Shown: in pieces, positions 28,492 through 39,600 of the stretch
Layout: each line of letters opens with the position of its first letter
How positions within the stretch are numbered: position 1 is the first letter of the stretch
Source of the DNA: Coemansia sp. RSA 487
Taxonomy: Eukaryota > Kickxellomycota > Kickxellomycetes > Kickxellales > Kickxellaceae
NCBI GenBank assembly: GCA_027577595.1
Contig: JANBRJ010000120.1
Location: forward strand, 1-44,671
Direction: 5' to 3'
DNA: 44,671 nucleotides
Translations under genes and position numbers: made by a program
Notes under the pieces: generated by a model
Seen by the model: the letters and a program-made list of their open reading frames with translations, nothing else
What the model was told of the DNA's origin: nothing
The model's database searches: none

Positions 28492-31265
28492 TGCTATAAA
28501 CCCAGGTTATTAATCGAAACCGTAAACCAAACTGTTGGCTTTTGTTCAGCTAACGCTGGCAAACTATATACCCCACAGGCTTTGTGGGCGAGAATTAGAA
28601 CCGCTTTTTGATTCCTTATTGCTGCCAGTTAACGACTGGTCGCTCGCCTCGATAGAGAGAGAGAGAAAGCTGGCACACGGCAAAGCGAAGAAGAATACGT
28701 GCGCAGCTACGCGAAACAATCAAAAAAGTAGGCTCTAACAGTCTACCAGAACACCCTCCTATGGCTGTGTATGTTATCTGAAAAGGCGCAACGAAGAAGA
28801 CAGGTGTGCTGAGAGCTTTGTTCTCAATGTGTCGACAGCTAACTCGGCTCTGTTCAAGTGGCAACCAAGAAGAGCGTTTCTCCTATAAGTCTGGTTCCAA
28901 AGTTTCGGTTGAGAATGTGATATGTAATACAAGGTGCAAGGAACCGAAAAAAGAGCCAAGAGCGGGTTGTGGTGGATATGTGAGAATAAAAGAATGTATA
29001 TAATAAAAAGTGTATCGAGCTGAAATAAGAGCAATAAAAATAATAACAGGGATGAAAGAAACGAGAAGGGGATTTTTTTCCAGCTGCCTGGGCGAGCGGC
29101 AGGTCAAATACACGAGAAAAAAAATAAAAGCGACCTGATGGGGAGGGGTCGCGAAAGCAGCAGGATGCGTGAGCGACCTTCAGCTAAACATCCTTTCCCC
29201 TGCCAGCAAAACATGACACTTTTTTGGCCATGAGAGACGCACTCTTCCTCCAACATAGGCACAAAACTCCTCCGCAAGCAGCGCCTTTTCTGGGTGCGCT
29301 GTACTCCTTTTTCAGACCACGCAGAGCTTTTACGGCTACGCGTGTTCGATGCAGGGCGCAGATGCAATTGTTGGTTTGCAACTGGTATCTTCTTTCTCCT
29401 TTGCAGGGCTGTATGCTGGCCAAATATCCTTTTGGCTTTCTTTGTTCAGCATGTCTGCCTGCGCCTTGTTGCCCAAAGAAGCGCCCCTCCTTGCTTTCCA
29501 TTGTCGTATGCCAGGGAGGAGAGGGGCGGGAGGATAGGCCGTCATACCCGGAGATCTCTCCCGGTTTCTCTGTCTGTCTACAACATCCATGACCAGGTGC
29601 ACTATTGCGTGCCCCCGAACGCCAGCGACCGGGCAGGGAGTTCGTCAGCAGGCCCCAACCCCTTTTGGCAGGGACGGTGGCGGAGGTAGCCATCCGCCAG
29701 CGTAGACCCAGCGTGCACTCTGTTGACTATAAAAGATGTGCAGGATATTCCCAAGACACTACAACTCTGAACAATCGACATGACGTGCCTGCTCAAAGAG
29801 TTCCATACATGACAACTTGCCAGAATATCTCGAATCACACGTCTCTGTGCATTTCGACTCCCCCGACCTCCCTACATGCCTTGCTTTGTTTCGTTTTGCT
29901 CTTTGGTGGCGCTTGGGCTTCTGTTTGTTCCTGACACATGTGCATTTGCTAAACACATGAAGAGAGGCTAATGCATCACTATTTCTGTCTGAAATGATTA
30001 GAGCTCAGCCATGGCATTTGCTCTATCCATCTGCACTGGTGAGTCTAGTACGCCTTCGACTCGGTATCCAGCCTCTGTCCGCCATTATCCTTGTTACCTC
30101 GGCCACCACCCACATGAAACGTCAGAGAAACACGAAGCCCCCCCAATTCAATACTACATTTTCCCACACAAAAGTAAACGCAAAAGAAACGAAATGCTCA
30201 TGTTGTTTGTTTCCTTTGCAGGGTGAAGGGGGAAGAGGGCTTGATGCACACAAAGTGTACTGTACCCAAATACATGCGAATTTGGCTCCCTCCTTCAAAT
30301 GAAAATAAACACTACAAAATGCACAACAGATCTAAACACACGCAATATCGCATCATTGCTATTGGGGATGCAATGGTTGTGGAATCGAGCCATGTGCTTT
30401 TAGAGCCAAATTTCCCATTTGTTTACGCCTTTGCTATATTAATGTTATTGGGTACAAAAAAGGTCGTAAAGAACGGCTTTGTATAAAGAACATGGGAATA
30501 GATTGTCCACAAAGACCGGCCAAGACCTTGCAAACTTGCAAAGAAAGGTAGCATGTGCAGACCAGAGACTCAATCTCTTTGGCTCAAATGCTATAGCATT
30601 TGCTTTGTCGTTTTACTTGCACATTTGGCATGCTTAAAAGCACAAACCCAACACTCTTATTTCCACCATGTCCAGTTATTTGCAGCTCATTTTGCTTCTC
30701 CAAATCACGAGCTCCACACGCTATCCGCGAAGATCCGATGCCTCGTTTTGAGACGAAGTGCAGCCCAATGGATATTAACTATATTATATAGCTTTTTGTT
30801 CGCACAGGCAGACAAAAAGAGGGTCCAGACCAAACCAAATTAACTTTCTTTTTTCTGGGAAAAGCAGTAGAAAAACAGCTGTCTTGGGGCACAAGAAAAG
30901 CACTCGAGCTTGTCAGCAGAGGCGCCGTTCAAAATCGAGCTCCATATATCATATCACGTTATTTTCTAATCTATTCGAGCAAATGGAAACCTTTCAGTTT
31001 AGAAACTTGGCATCACTTTTTCCCACCTTTTTTCTCAGCTGTGACTTTTCCGCTTCTTTTTATTCTTCCAAACCAAGCTCTTTTTCTCGAATCGCTGCAT
31101 TCATTTCCGACGCTTTTTCTTTTTCCTCTTTAATTCCTCTTCATTTAATATTTGTTGCACTTTTGTGTTACAATCTCTCCACGACACATCACAGAACCAT
31201 TCTAATTAAACCACACCCAATCCACACGCCCTTATAACGTCCAAAGAAACGGTGGCCTCTTGGAA
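28492..31265. other. long intergenic region between LIM gene and Ndfip-like gene
   Basis: About 2.8 kb without a supportable protein gene, unusually long for this compact window. Frames of up to 169 codons occur (29184-29693, minus) but show no family features. A TATAAAAG box lies at 29728-29735 on the plus strand, followed only by a tiny frame. I see no tRNA-like B box. It should contain the divergent promoters and 5' leaders of both flanking genes, and possibly a non-coding transcript. Confidence 0.45.
29728..29735 (+). promoter_or_regulatory. consensus TATA box without an assigned gene
   Basis: Perfect TATAAAAG inside the long intergenic region. The first ATG downstream (about 50 bp later) opens a frame of only about ten codons. 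It may mark a non-coding RNA start, or be chance in AT-rich DNA. Confidence 0.25.
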
Positions 31266-32153
31266 ATGGTAAAGGAGCGCAGCTACAAGATTCTCGAGCA
31301 GCTCGACGAGTACGAGCTCCAGGACCACGACGAGTCCGGCATGGCTGTATACCATAGCGACTCCGAGGACCAGCTCACCCACGAGCACCGCATCAACGTC
31401 GCACCATCTGCCCTGGACGCTGACACAGATAGCGACGAGAGCGACGCCGAGGAGTTTACAGGAGCGCACTCGTCAGCCGCACACAACCAGCAGGGCAACG
31501 CCGCTAACGCAAGCTCCAGCTCCAATGCTGCAGCACCAGAAATGGCGGCGTCGAGCAGCGTTGGCAGCGTGACCGGTCCCGCCCCGACCGACGGCGTGTT
31601 TGCCAACATGTCGGCCAAGCCCGACCTTTATCTGGGCTATGACGACAAAGTCCCGAACGAGCCCTTGCCGACGTACCAGGACATATACGGGCCGCAGTCA
31701 TCCAGCGCACCGCCATACTTTGAGACAGCTGTGATTTCGGTTGGCGACGAGGACGAGCTCCTCATCGAGGGCCTCCCTGTTGGCTCGATTGGCGTCTTCT
31801 TGGTCAACATGGTTGTCTCGACTGCCTTCCAGGTCGTCGGGTACATGCTGACGTTCCTTCTGCACAGCTCGCACGCAGCAAAGGACGGGTCTCTGGCTGG
31901 GCTTGGAATCACGTTCATGAACTTTGGCTTCTACATCCGCACACATCTTGGACAGGGCGTGTTTGACGACGACCCAAGGAACGGCCAGCCGCCACACGGC
32001 GGCCCCGATTCTGACACGCCGCTGGACAATGCGTACTTTGCCTATCTGCTGATGATCATCGGCATAGTCATCTTCACAAAGGCAGTGTTTGACTATGTTC
32101 GTGCGCGGAGGCTTCAGACCATCATCGAAAGCTCACCCGAGCAGAACGTGTAA
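31266..32153 (+). CDS. BSD2: Ndfip/Bsd2-type membrane adaptor for NEDD4/Rsp5 ubiquitin ligase
   Basis: A 295-residue protein. The acidic, Ser/Ala-rich cytosolic N-terminus (about 1-170) carries a type LPxY motif (LPTY in EPLPTYQDIYG), the kind of site bound by WW domains of Rsp5/NEDD4. An APPYFE stretch follows but lacks the full PPxY spacing. Three hydrophobic segments follow, beginning at GSIGVFLVNMVVSTAFQVVG and ending in YFAYLLMIIGIVIFTKAVFDYV. The second is short and contains the conserved FMNFGFYI. Ndfip/Bsd2/Tre1 proteins sit in Golgi and endosomes and direct the ligase to membrane cargo such as metal transporters. The first ATG in frame is at 31266. The gene is short of PY motifs compared with animal Ndfip1, which has three. 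Confidence 0.85.
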   Translation: MVKERSYKILEQLDEYELQDHDESGMAVYHSDSEDQLTHEHRINVAPSALDADTDSDESDAEEFTGAHSSAAHNQQGNAANASSSSNAAAPEMAASSSVGSVTGPAPTDGVFANMSAKPDLYLGYDDKVPNEPLPTYQDIYGPQSSSAPPYFETAVISVGDEDELLIEGLPVGSIGVFLVNMVVSTAFQVVGYMLTFLLHSSHAAKDGSLAGLGITFMNFGFYIRTHLGQGVFDDDPRNGQPPHGGPDSDTPLDNAYFAYLLMIIGIVIFTKAVFDYVRARRLQTIIESSPEQNV

Positions 32154-32399
32154 AAAGAAGCTCCATCTCTCCACTATTCGTTTTCCTTGTGTACTTTTTG
32201 CTACCTTTGCTACCAGCAACCCCTTGCTCATGCTGGCTGGGGCTGGCCCATGGCTCTTTTTGCAGCAAGAGCCTTGGCGCCAGCCTCCTTTCTTTCGTTC
32301 TCTTCACATTGCTCTATTGTTCAGCTACACATTTTTGTTTTGTTTTGGCCAACCATTGCGCTTGAATAAACCGTCTATATACCTGTTCCTTTTTATTTC

Positions 32400-33197
32400 T
32401 TAGCGCGAGACGTAGCCACGAGACGACAGAATGTTGAACAGATTGCGGCCAAACTGCTCTCCAAAGGCCACCGCTTTGAGGCTGACATGCTTTGCAGCGT
32501 CCATGTCGTCGAAGCGGTGATCGAGAAACTCCCATGTGCCCTGGAACCCGGGGGACTTGTCCTCGCACATATAAAGCTCCGACGAAAGATACACACCAGC
32601 AAGCGCCGAACGACGCGCGTACCAGTCGATGCGCGTGCTCTTGTCATCCGCCAGGTACCACATTCGCGAGGATAGGTCGCCCAAGTACCGCATCGCCATC
32701 GGTACGTTCTGTGGCTGCGCCAACAGCGCAGCAGCCTCCGGCCACCGGCGAATATAAGGCTGTGTCATGCGCAATCGTGTTCTGCACAGGAGGCGCAGCT
32801 TATCTCTCGGGCTGTCGAACTCGTGGAGCTGGTCATCGACCTCTATGCACATGTCGTCGAGCGCCCGGTCCATGAAATGGGCGACAAGACCGAGACTGCC
32901 GCCGTTCTCTGCCGCCACCCCGCTGGCCATACTCGAGTGGCCGAGCTCGTTGGCTGCACTAACCACTGCCTGCTGCGTCCATCCGAGTTCGTTTACTTTG
33001 GTTAACGCAAGATCAAGAATCTCCAAGTGTGCGTTTGTCTTTGCGTTCGATGCACCACTGTGTGCGTTGTTGTCCGACGGCGGTGCACTGCTCATGCGCC
33101 GGGCATAGGATGTGTTGGCCATGGCAGCTGAGCAGAGGCGTGGCACGAAAGAATTTGCCCTCGCTACCGCCACAAGACGCATTGTCTGCGAATTCAT
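32400..33197 (-). CDS. COQ9: ubiquinone biosynthesis protein COQ9, mitochondrial
   Basis: A 265-residue COQ9 homologue. An Arg/Ala/Ser-rich, acid-free N-terminus of about 35 residues ending ARRMSSA fits a matrix targeting peptide. The body is an all-helical TetR-like lipid-binding fold. The COQ9 family core is clear near the C-terminus (RYLGDLSSRMWYLADDKSTRID... then CEDKSPGFQGTWEFLDHR). COQ9 binds isoprenoid intermediates and supports COQ7-dependent hydroxylation in the CoQ synthome on the inner membrane. The open frame extends to 33359 but the first ATG is at 33197. It diverges from the PI4K gene with 437 bp between start codons. Confidence 0.93.
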   Translation of the reverse strand: MNSQTMRLVAVARANSFVPRLCSAAMANTSYARRMSSAPPSDNNAHSGASNAKTNAHLEILDLALTKVNELGWTQQAVVSAANELGHSSMASGVAAENGGSLGLVAHFMDRALDDMCIEVDDQLHEFDSPRDKLRLLCRTRLRMTQPYIRRWPEAAALLAQPQNVPMAMRYLGDLSSRMWYLADDKSTRIDWYARRSALAGVYLSSELYMCEDKSPGFQGTWEFLDHRFDDMDAAKHVSLKAVAFGEQFGRNLFNILSSRGYVSR

Positions 33198-33634
33198 ATC
33201 TTGATAGGATTTCGAACTAGTAAAAAAAGATTGGCTAAAAACAACTGATTCCAAAAAGATAGAAAGTGGTTTGCTTGTCTTTGATCTCGGAACCGACCAA
33301 ATGCCACCCAGCCAAAATAAATATAAAAAAGATGAGCAAAAAAGTCCGCAATAGTTCAAGCATCCAAATAAACGCTGTGCTTTTCTTTGATGCTTTTCAT
33401 TTCTTTTTCACATGAGCCTCTTCCCTTATGTCTAAGCTTTTTTTTCTCCACCTCACTCCCTCATTTTTTTTATCATTTTCATTTGACAGCACACAAAATT
33501 CTCCAAAGAAAAACGTCGAGAAAACTGTGCGTGTTTGTCTAGAGCGCAATTCGTATCTTTCTTTGTTTCCGCTTTCCTCCCGCCAAAACCACCAGCACAG
33601 CACTTGCTCTTTTCGCGCAATTCTATAGACAAGA
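33198..33634. other. divergent promoter region COQ9 / PI4K
   Basis: A 437-bp AT-rich region with poly-T stretches near 33438-33480 on the plus strand. Both start codons face away from it. No other gene is seen. Confidence 0.5.
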
Positions 33635-36600
33635 ATGGAATGCCTCGACCTTCATTCGCTTATTCTCGAGGAACTTTCAGAGGTCCTGTCGATAACATGC
33701 GCACCACAGACCGCCGACACCGTCTTTGCTGCAGACCCGGCGATACTAAAGATCCTTGCACAGTGTCCACAGCTTCTAGAAAGAAACAGCGTTGGCAATG
33801 ATAAACCACGCCCGTCGAGCCGCATCAGAGTCGTTACTAAGCGCCAAGAAGATGCCATACTTGCGCTGGCGAAGCTGGTCAGTCAGCTGTCTTCGCCTGT
33901 TTCACGGCAGGCGTTGTTGGATCGTGTGCTATCGTACTTGGACGCACTGCCCAGCTACTCGTACAGTTTCTCCTCGTTTGGTGTCGATGGAGTGCCGGGC
34001 GAGCACTGGTTTTTGCAGCGGTTTATCGGCAGGCTTCTGGCGTGTGCTGCGTCGTCGCCAGACCTTGCCGACTCTATTCTAGAGCACGTTTGGGGCCACT
34101 TGAACCAACTTATCGGTATTCTTGAGACAGCCGACGTTGAGCGCATTGTTGTATTTGCTCTCCCTGCGCTGCTAGGATCCATGGAAGCCCTGGAGATGTC
34201 CCCTTTTCGTTATAGAGCCTCAGATGTGGCAATGGCAGATGCGCTCTCTGCTCGGTTGCTGTCAGAAAAGGTCGTCGATAATATACAGCAAGCAATTGGC
34301 GAGTCGTACACCGCCACAATATCCACACGCAGAACAGTATCGCTGTACTCGCAGGGCGGTATCGTACTGTCTGCAAACCATGTGCTGGCTCAGTTTTTGC
34401 TTGTTCTGCGTGCAATTCTCGAATCGCGTCTTGCGATACAGCTTGTAGAAGGCGGCGTTCTGGACGACGAGCTTATACATCGCAAGGATCCGCACCAGCT
34501 GTGGGAGCTGATGTCGCATATCGACACCCATCGCTGTCATTCTGATGGCGATAGATCCGGAATACGGTTGCCTGAAGACGACGGACTCGGCACGGCCTAC
34601 TCCCGCATTCTGTCCTTTAGTCTGCAGACGTATGGCGAGACGCGCAGCTCTCTCTTGCTTAGCCCAAAGATTGCTGCCGCCACTGTGTCTGACGCGGATG
34701 GCTGTGACGCTAGTACTGCCTCCAGATCGATACTAGCTACCGGCATGAGCATCATGTATCGCAGCATGTACACGAGCACTCTTGCGTGTATGCTACTTGG
34801 TCGCCTTGACTCGGGTCTTCTGGGCAGCATATTAGAGCACATCCAGGGCACGCATGTCCAGCAGCTGTCGAGCCTGACGGTTGTCTGCTTCCGGGTTCTG
34901 GTCATAGTTTCCGCCTTCTTCCCTTCCAGCAGAGGCGAGATTATCTCTGCTGTCAGCGGCTTTATAACCAGCCCGCCAAATGACCTTGCGCAAGAGCTTG
35001 TGTCCTCTGGCAGGGCCAGCAGAGACGAAGAGAGGCTGTTGCTGCCTGCAGCGGCCGCGCTCCACTCGTGCATGCGGCTGCTGAGTGTTGATAGGCAGAG
35101 TGCGGTCTCTGCTATCCACACGTTGTTTAACGCTCTTTCGGCATACTGCATTTCAGTCTCGGCCAGCGCCGAACCGTCCCAAGCCGCACTCCGCGTCTCA
35201 CGCAACGTCATAGTCGTTCTTTCGCAGCTGGCACTAATGTACAACGACGTGGAAATAACGTCGCTGGTTGTTGGAATGATCTGTTCGCCAAGCGTTGCTC
35301 TCTCGCCTGTGCTGCATTCGATAGCCATCCAGTGCGGAGCCAGAATAGCCACCATCGCCGAGCAGTCTGTGTTTGTCGATATTGTTGCCGCTGCTTTGAA
35401 GCACATCAGATTTGGCGATGCTACGGATTGTCCAAGCAATAGTGACATGTGTGATACGCTTATTAAGCTTGCATGGGGCGTTGCCGAGCAAACAGGCGTC
35501 ATTGAGGAGTATTTTTGCATGACTATGCGGTCCTTTGTTGACTCTAGCGTCGAGAGCCCAGCACCAGCAAAGTTTAAGAAAGGCGCTGTGACTCCGTTGT
35601 CCGTGTTCCTTCCTGTTTTGCAAGCGATAGTGTCGAGCAAAGGATACAGCATTGACAAGGAAGCCACTGCCGAGCAAATCTCGCTATGGAGAAACTTTTG
35701 GTTCCATATGGTTGTTCGTGGATACGTCACAGAAAAGTCATACACGTCTGCGTATGGCAAGATATACTCGACACTAGCCGCCAAATCACCGATACTTGTC
35801 CATCCGTCGTCGGTGAACTATCTGGAGACCGAGATCGAGTATAACTCTGTCTTGCAGCGCGAGTACAGCGATTCTGGGCTTTCGCATCTGCGCCAGTCGC
35901 TGGATCCGATTGTTTCCACACAGAGCCATACGCTTCTTCGCAACATCAGCTTCCCGCATGCGGCGTTCCTGCTGGCCACATACAGCGTGGAAATAGCCCG
36001 TGCTATGTCCGGCAACTGCGTTACGGTGCTACGCTATTTCAGCAACTCGGCTGTCACAAGCTCTACGTTGCTTCCAGCCATTGAGAGTATTGCCGACCTC
36101 GCAATCAGCGCCTACGTTCGCGAAATAACATCAAGAAAGTGGTCCATTGAAGCCTCGCTTGCCGGAAGCAGCAGCCGCGCGCCCAGCGAAAAGAGCCTTC
36201 CAGGGGCCAGCAAATTTAGAGGACATTCGACGCTTGCCCAAAACGGTCCGGTTACCATAGCAAAGACCGCTCGAGATGCTTCGCGCCCAGTGGTTGCGCA
36301 AGTACGTGAGCTGATGGTAGCGTCGTGTCACCACTTGATGCAGGTGAGCAAATGGGCTCAGCACTTTGTCGACAAGATCCTACGGTCGTTTCCTCAGGCG
36401 CTCCTCGACAGGACAGTTATCTGCACGCTATTTGAGCTTGTGCAGCTTGTGTGGAAGAGCTGCAAAGCCGAGCAGGACGACCAGTTTGTGCCTGTCTACC
36501 TGTTTACTTCGCAGTCCCTGGGAATCACTTTGCAGCTACCCGACTCGATCAGCTACCGTAAAACCTTGTTCTCGCAGTTCTCCGAATGCGCCAAGCGCTG

Positions 36601-39600
36601 GGTGGAGCTTGCCGGCAAGGCAGCTCCCATGGAGCTCGAGACGTTGCTCCAGATATACCTGTCGACGCCCTGCGACGACGACCTCAACTACGAGCCGCAC
36701 GTAGGACGAGCCCTTGCTCTGGACATTGGCAGTGCAATCAAGTATGGAATAACGCCCTCGGTTGATGCGAGCTCGACCATTGCGGCTCTGCCTTCGAATT
36801 CATCGTCCTTTACGTATCGTCTCAGCCAGCGCGGCTACATGCGGGGCCATCTTGGCAATGGCGCCGATGTCGCGGCGCTCAAGGAGCTGCTATCGGGCGT
36901 ATATTCTGTTGCAAAAGACGATCCAGGCGCACCTTTGCCAGAAGGCAGGCCGAGCATACGCGAGGTTATGGACCTTATGCACCAGGCGGCACAGCACATT
37001 ATAGCTACGCCAAAGCTGGACAGAGAGCTTGTCCGCCTGCTTGTGTGGGTGCCAATAGCGATGTTTGACGAGAGCCTTATGCGCGCAGCTCGCCATATCT
37101 GGACGATGCTGATTGTTGAGCGTGCAGACGTCGAGGTTCTTATTATGACCGAGCTCACGGTTGCCTGGACGTGGCTGATTCAGCAGTACCAGGGCTTGTT
37201 TTCGCAGCGCTTTGAGCCAAAGGACCCGTTTGCCGCAAAGATGTCGTACACGCCTTCGGACAAGTCGGCCAGATCGCGAGGCTATTCTGTTATCTCTCAT
37301 ACATTAAACCCGCATATGCAGCTGATCGAGTTTATCATGCAGCGCTTTGACTCTGTCAAGCACCTTCCGTACAGCAACTTTAGCGCCATAAATGCCATTC
37401 TGCGCATCCTTCAGGTGACGTTTGACAATGTTGACCGCATCACTACCAACTCCTTGGCGCGTGGGCCGCTGTTTATGCTAGTGCACCTCGGCTTCAAGCT
37501 TCTCAAGCTGGGATTCGAGAGCAGTCCGATATTGGAGACAAAGCTACGCGACGGGCTGTACTGTCTGGCTTTCCGCTGGTTTGCACTGCCGCCACACTGG
37601 AGCTTCAGCGGTAGCAAGATGTCATTAGCTCGGGAGATCCGTATTTTGATCGACACCCGCCACACTGTTAAGAGCGATACACCAGTGCTTCGTATTACAC
37701 CGTCGCTGAGCGGCAGATGGTCAGCCAATGTCACTGGACTTGGTGTCTCGTCTTTATCGCAAGCCTCCAATTCGAGCATTGGGAGCGGCGCTGTTGGTAG
37801 CGGCGCCCAGCCGATGACTGCGCTCAATGGTGGTGGTGGGACATCTTCACAAAAGCAACATAGCCACCATCATCACAGCCACCATCTTCCTCATCTGCAT
37901 CCAAGCCTGCATCTTCGCAGCCTCAATCCGCTCCACAGACACAAGCGCCAGTCGAGTCCGTCGAAATCTCAAAGCGGTCGGCTCGGGACAGTCCAATATT
38001 CAAGCGCAACAAGCGCTACTTCACTTGACGAAACCGCAAACGACCCTGATCGTGACCTTATCCTCAATGTCCCGCGTGAGAAGCTGAAGGAACGTGCTCT
38101 GCACAACCGGTCGCTGTTGCTACTACTTCTGGAGAGCGAGATATGCCGCATGTCCACATGGGCAAACCCTACCAACCAGAAGCTGAGCTATTTCCCAGAC
38201 GTTTCGCGGTTTGCACGCAGCACAGAGATATCGGAGCAAGGATGGCAGAACCTTGTCGATGATGCTTGGGTGGCCAATCCATCGCTGGCTGTGCAGCTAA
38301 CACATCGTTTCTCCCACCCTTCTATCAAGCGCGAGCTTGTTGGCCTTATATGCAGATATCCCGGGGAGCTGGTGAATGACCCCGATGCCCTTCCGCTGCT
38401 TATCGAACGGATGGGTGCCGGAGATTATGCGCAAGGTTCGGTGGCATTTCCGGTAGTCGGATCGGGCTCGGGAAGCACGGCAGAGCGGCACGATAAAGGC
38501 GGATCGAGTGCAACAGCTCTTGTCGGCAGTATCCTGTCTGACGGGGGCTCCAACAACCTTTCCACGCCCTTATCGTTTCGCGAGCAAAAGTTTCTGCTGT
38601 ACTGGGCTGCTGTACCGCCAATTACCTCAACATCGTACTTGTCATCCTCGGTCTCGCGCAACCCGCTTGTGCTGCAGTACACAATGCGTGCGCTGGAGTG
38701 TTTCCCGGTTGATACTACGTTCTTTTACATTCCCCAGCTGGTGCAGGCGCTCCGTTACGACAATTCGGGCTATACAGAGCGCGCGATAATCTCATCCGCA
38801 CAGATTTCGCAGCACTTTGCGCACCAGATCATTTGGAACATGAAAGCAAACATGTTCAAGGACGACGATTCCCAGGTACCAGACTCGCTGAAGCCCGTGC
38901 TTGAACGCATAATCGATGTTATTGTAGGCGGTCTCAGCGGCGATGATCGCACGTACTACCAGAAGGAGTTTGCGTTCTTTGGCGAGGTCACCGGCATATC
39001 TGGAAAACTGAAGCCCTTCATTAAGAAAAGCAAGCCTGAGAAGAAACGCAAGATCGATGAGGAGATGCGAAAGATCAAGGTTGAACCTGGCGTCTATTTG
39101 CCCAGCAACCCCGATGGCTTTGTTGTTGACATCGATTACAACAGTGGTCGTCCATTGCAGAGCCATGCAAAGGCGCCGTTTATGGCCACGTTCATCATTA
39201 GCAAGCCACAGTCGTCGGGTGATGAGGTTCAGGAGCTTCTCAAGGAATCGGACAGGACAGTGACGCCCTCAGGAAGTCTCGATGATAGCGAGGCAGCATC
39301 AGTGCTTGCAAATAATGAAGCATCGGCTGGAGGAAATGCTTCTGGTCCACCTGGAATGCAAGCAGATCCTGGTTCCGACAATGTCGATGCTAAATCTCCA
39401 AACGGTGCGACGGATGCGGATTACTTGGCTGCCAAACTTGCAAAGACAAAGGTAGAAACGCGCCGCACACTCAGCTCTGGGCTAAGCGACGCACCAGATC
39501 TTATTGGAATCATGCAGCACCAGAGCCAGCCACGAAGCGGACGTCCTAGTCGGGAATATTCTCGTGTCTCGAATGCAAATGCCAATGCCACCGAGACATC

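Noticed and set aside
29184-29693. 169-codon minus-strand frame in the gene desert
   Set aside because: Overlaps other frames of similar length on both strands, no recognisable family, and composition typical of GC-richer non-coding DNA.
34597-35784. 395-codon minus-strand open frame inside the PI4K gene
   Set aside because: Antisense shadow. The plus strand is the conserved lipid kinase and the antisense product resembles nothing.
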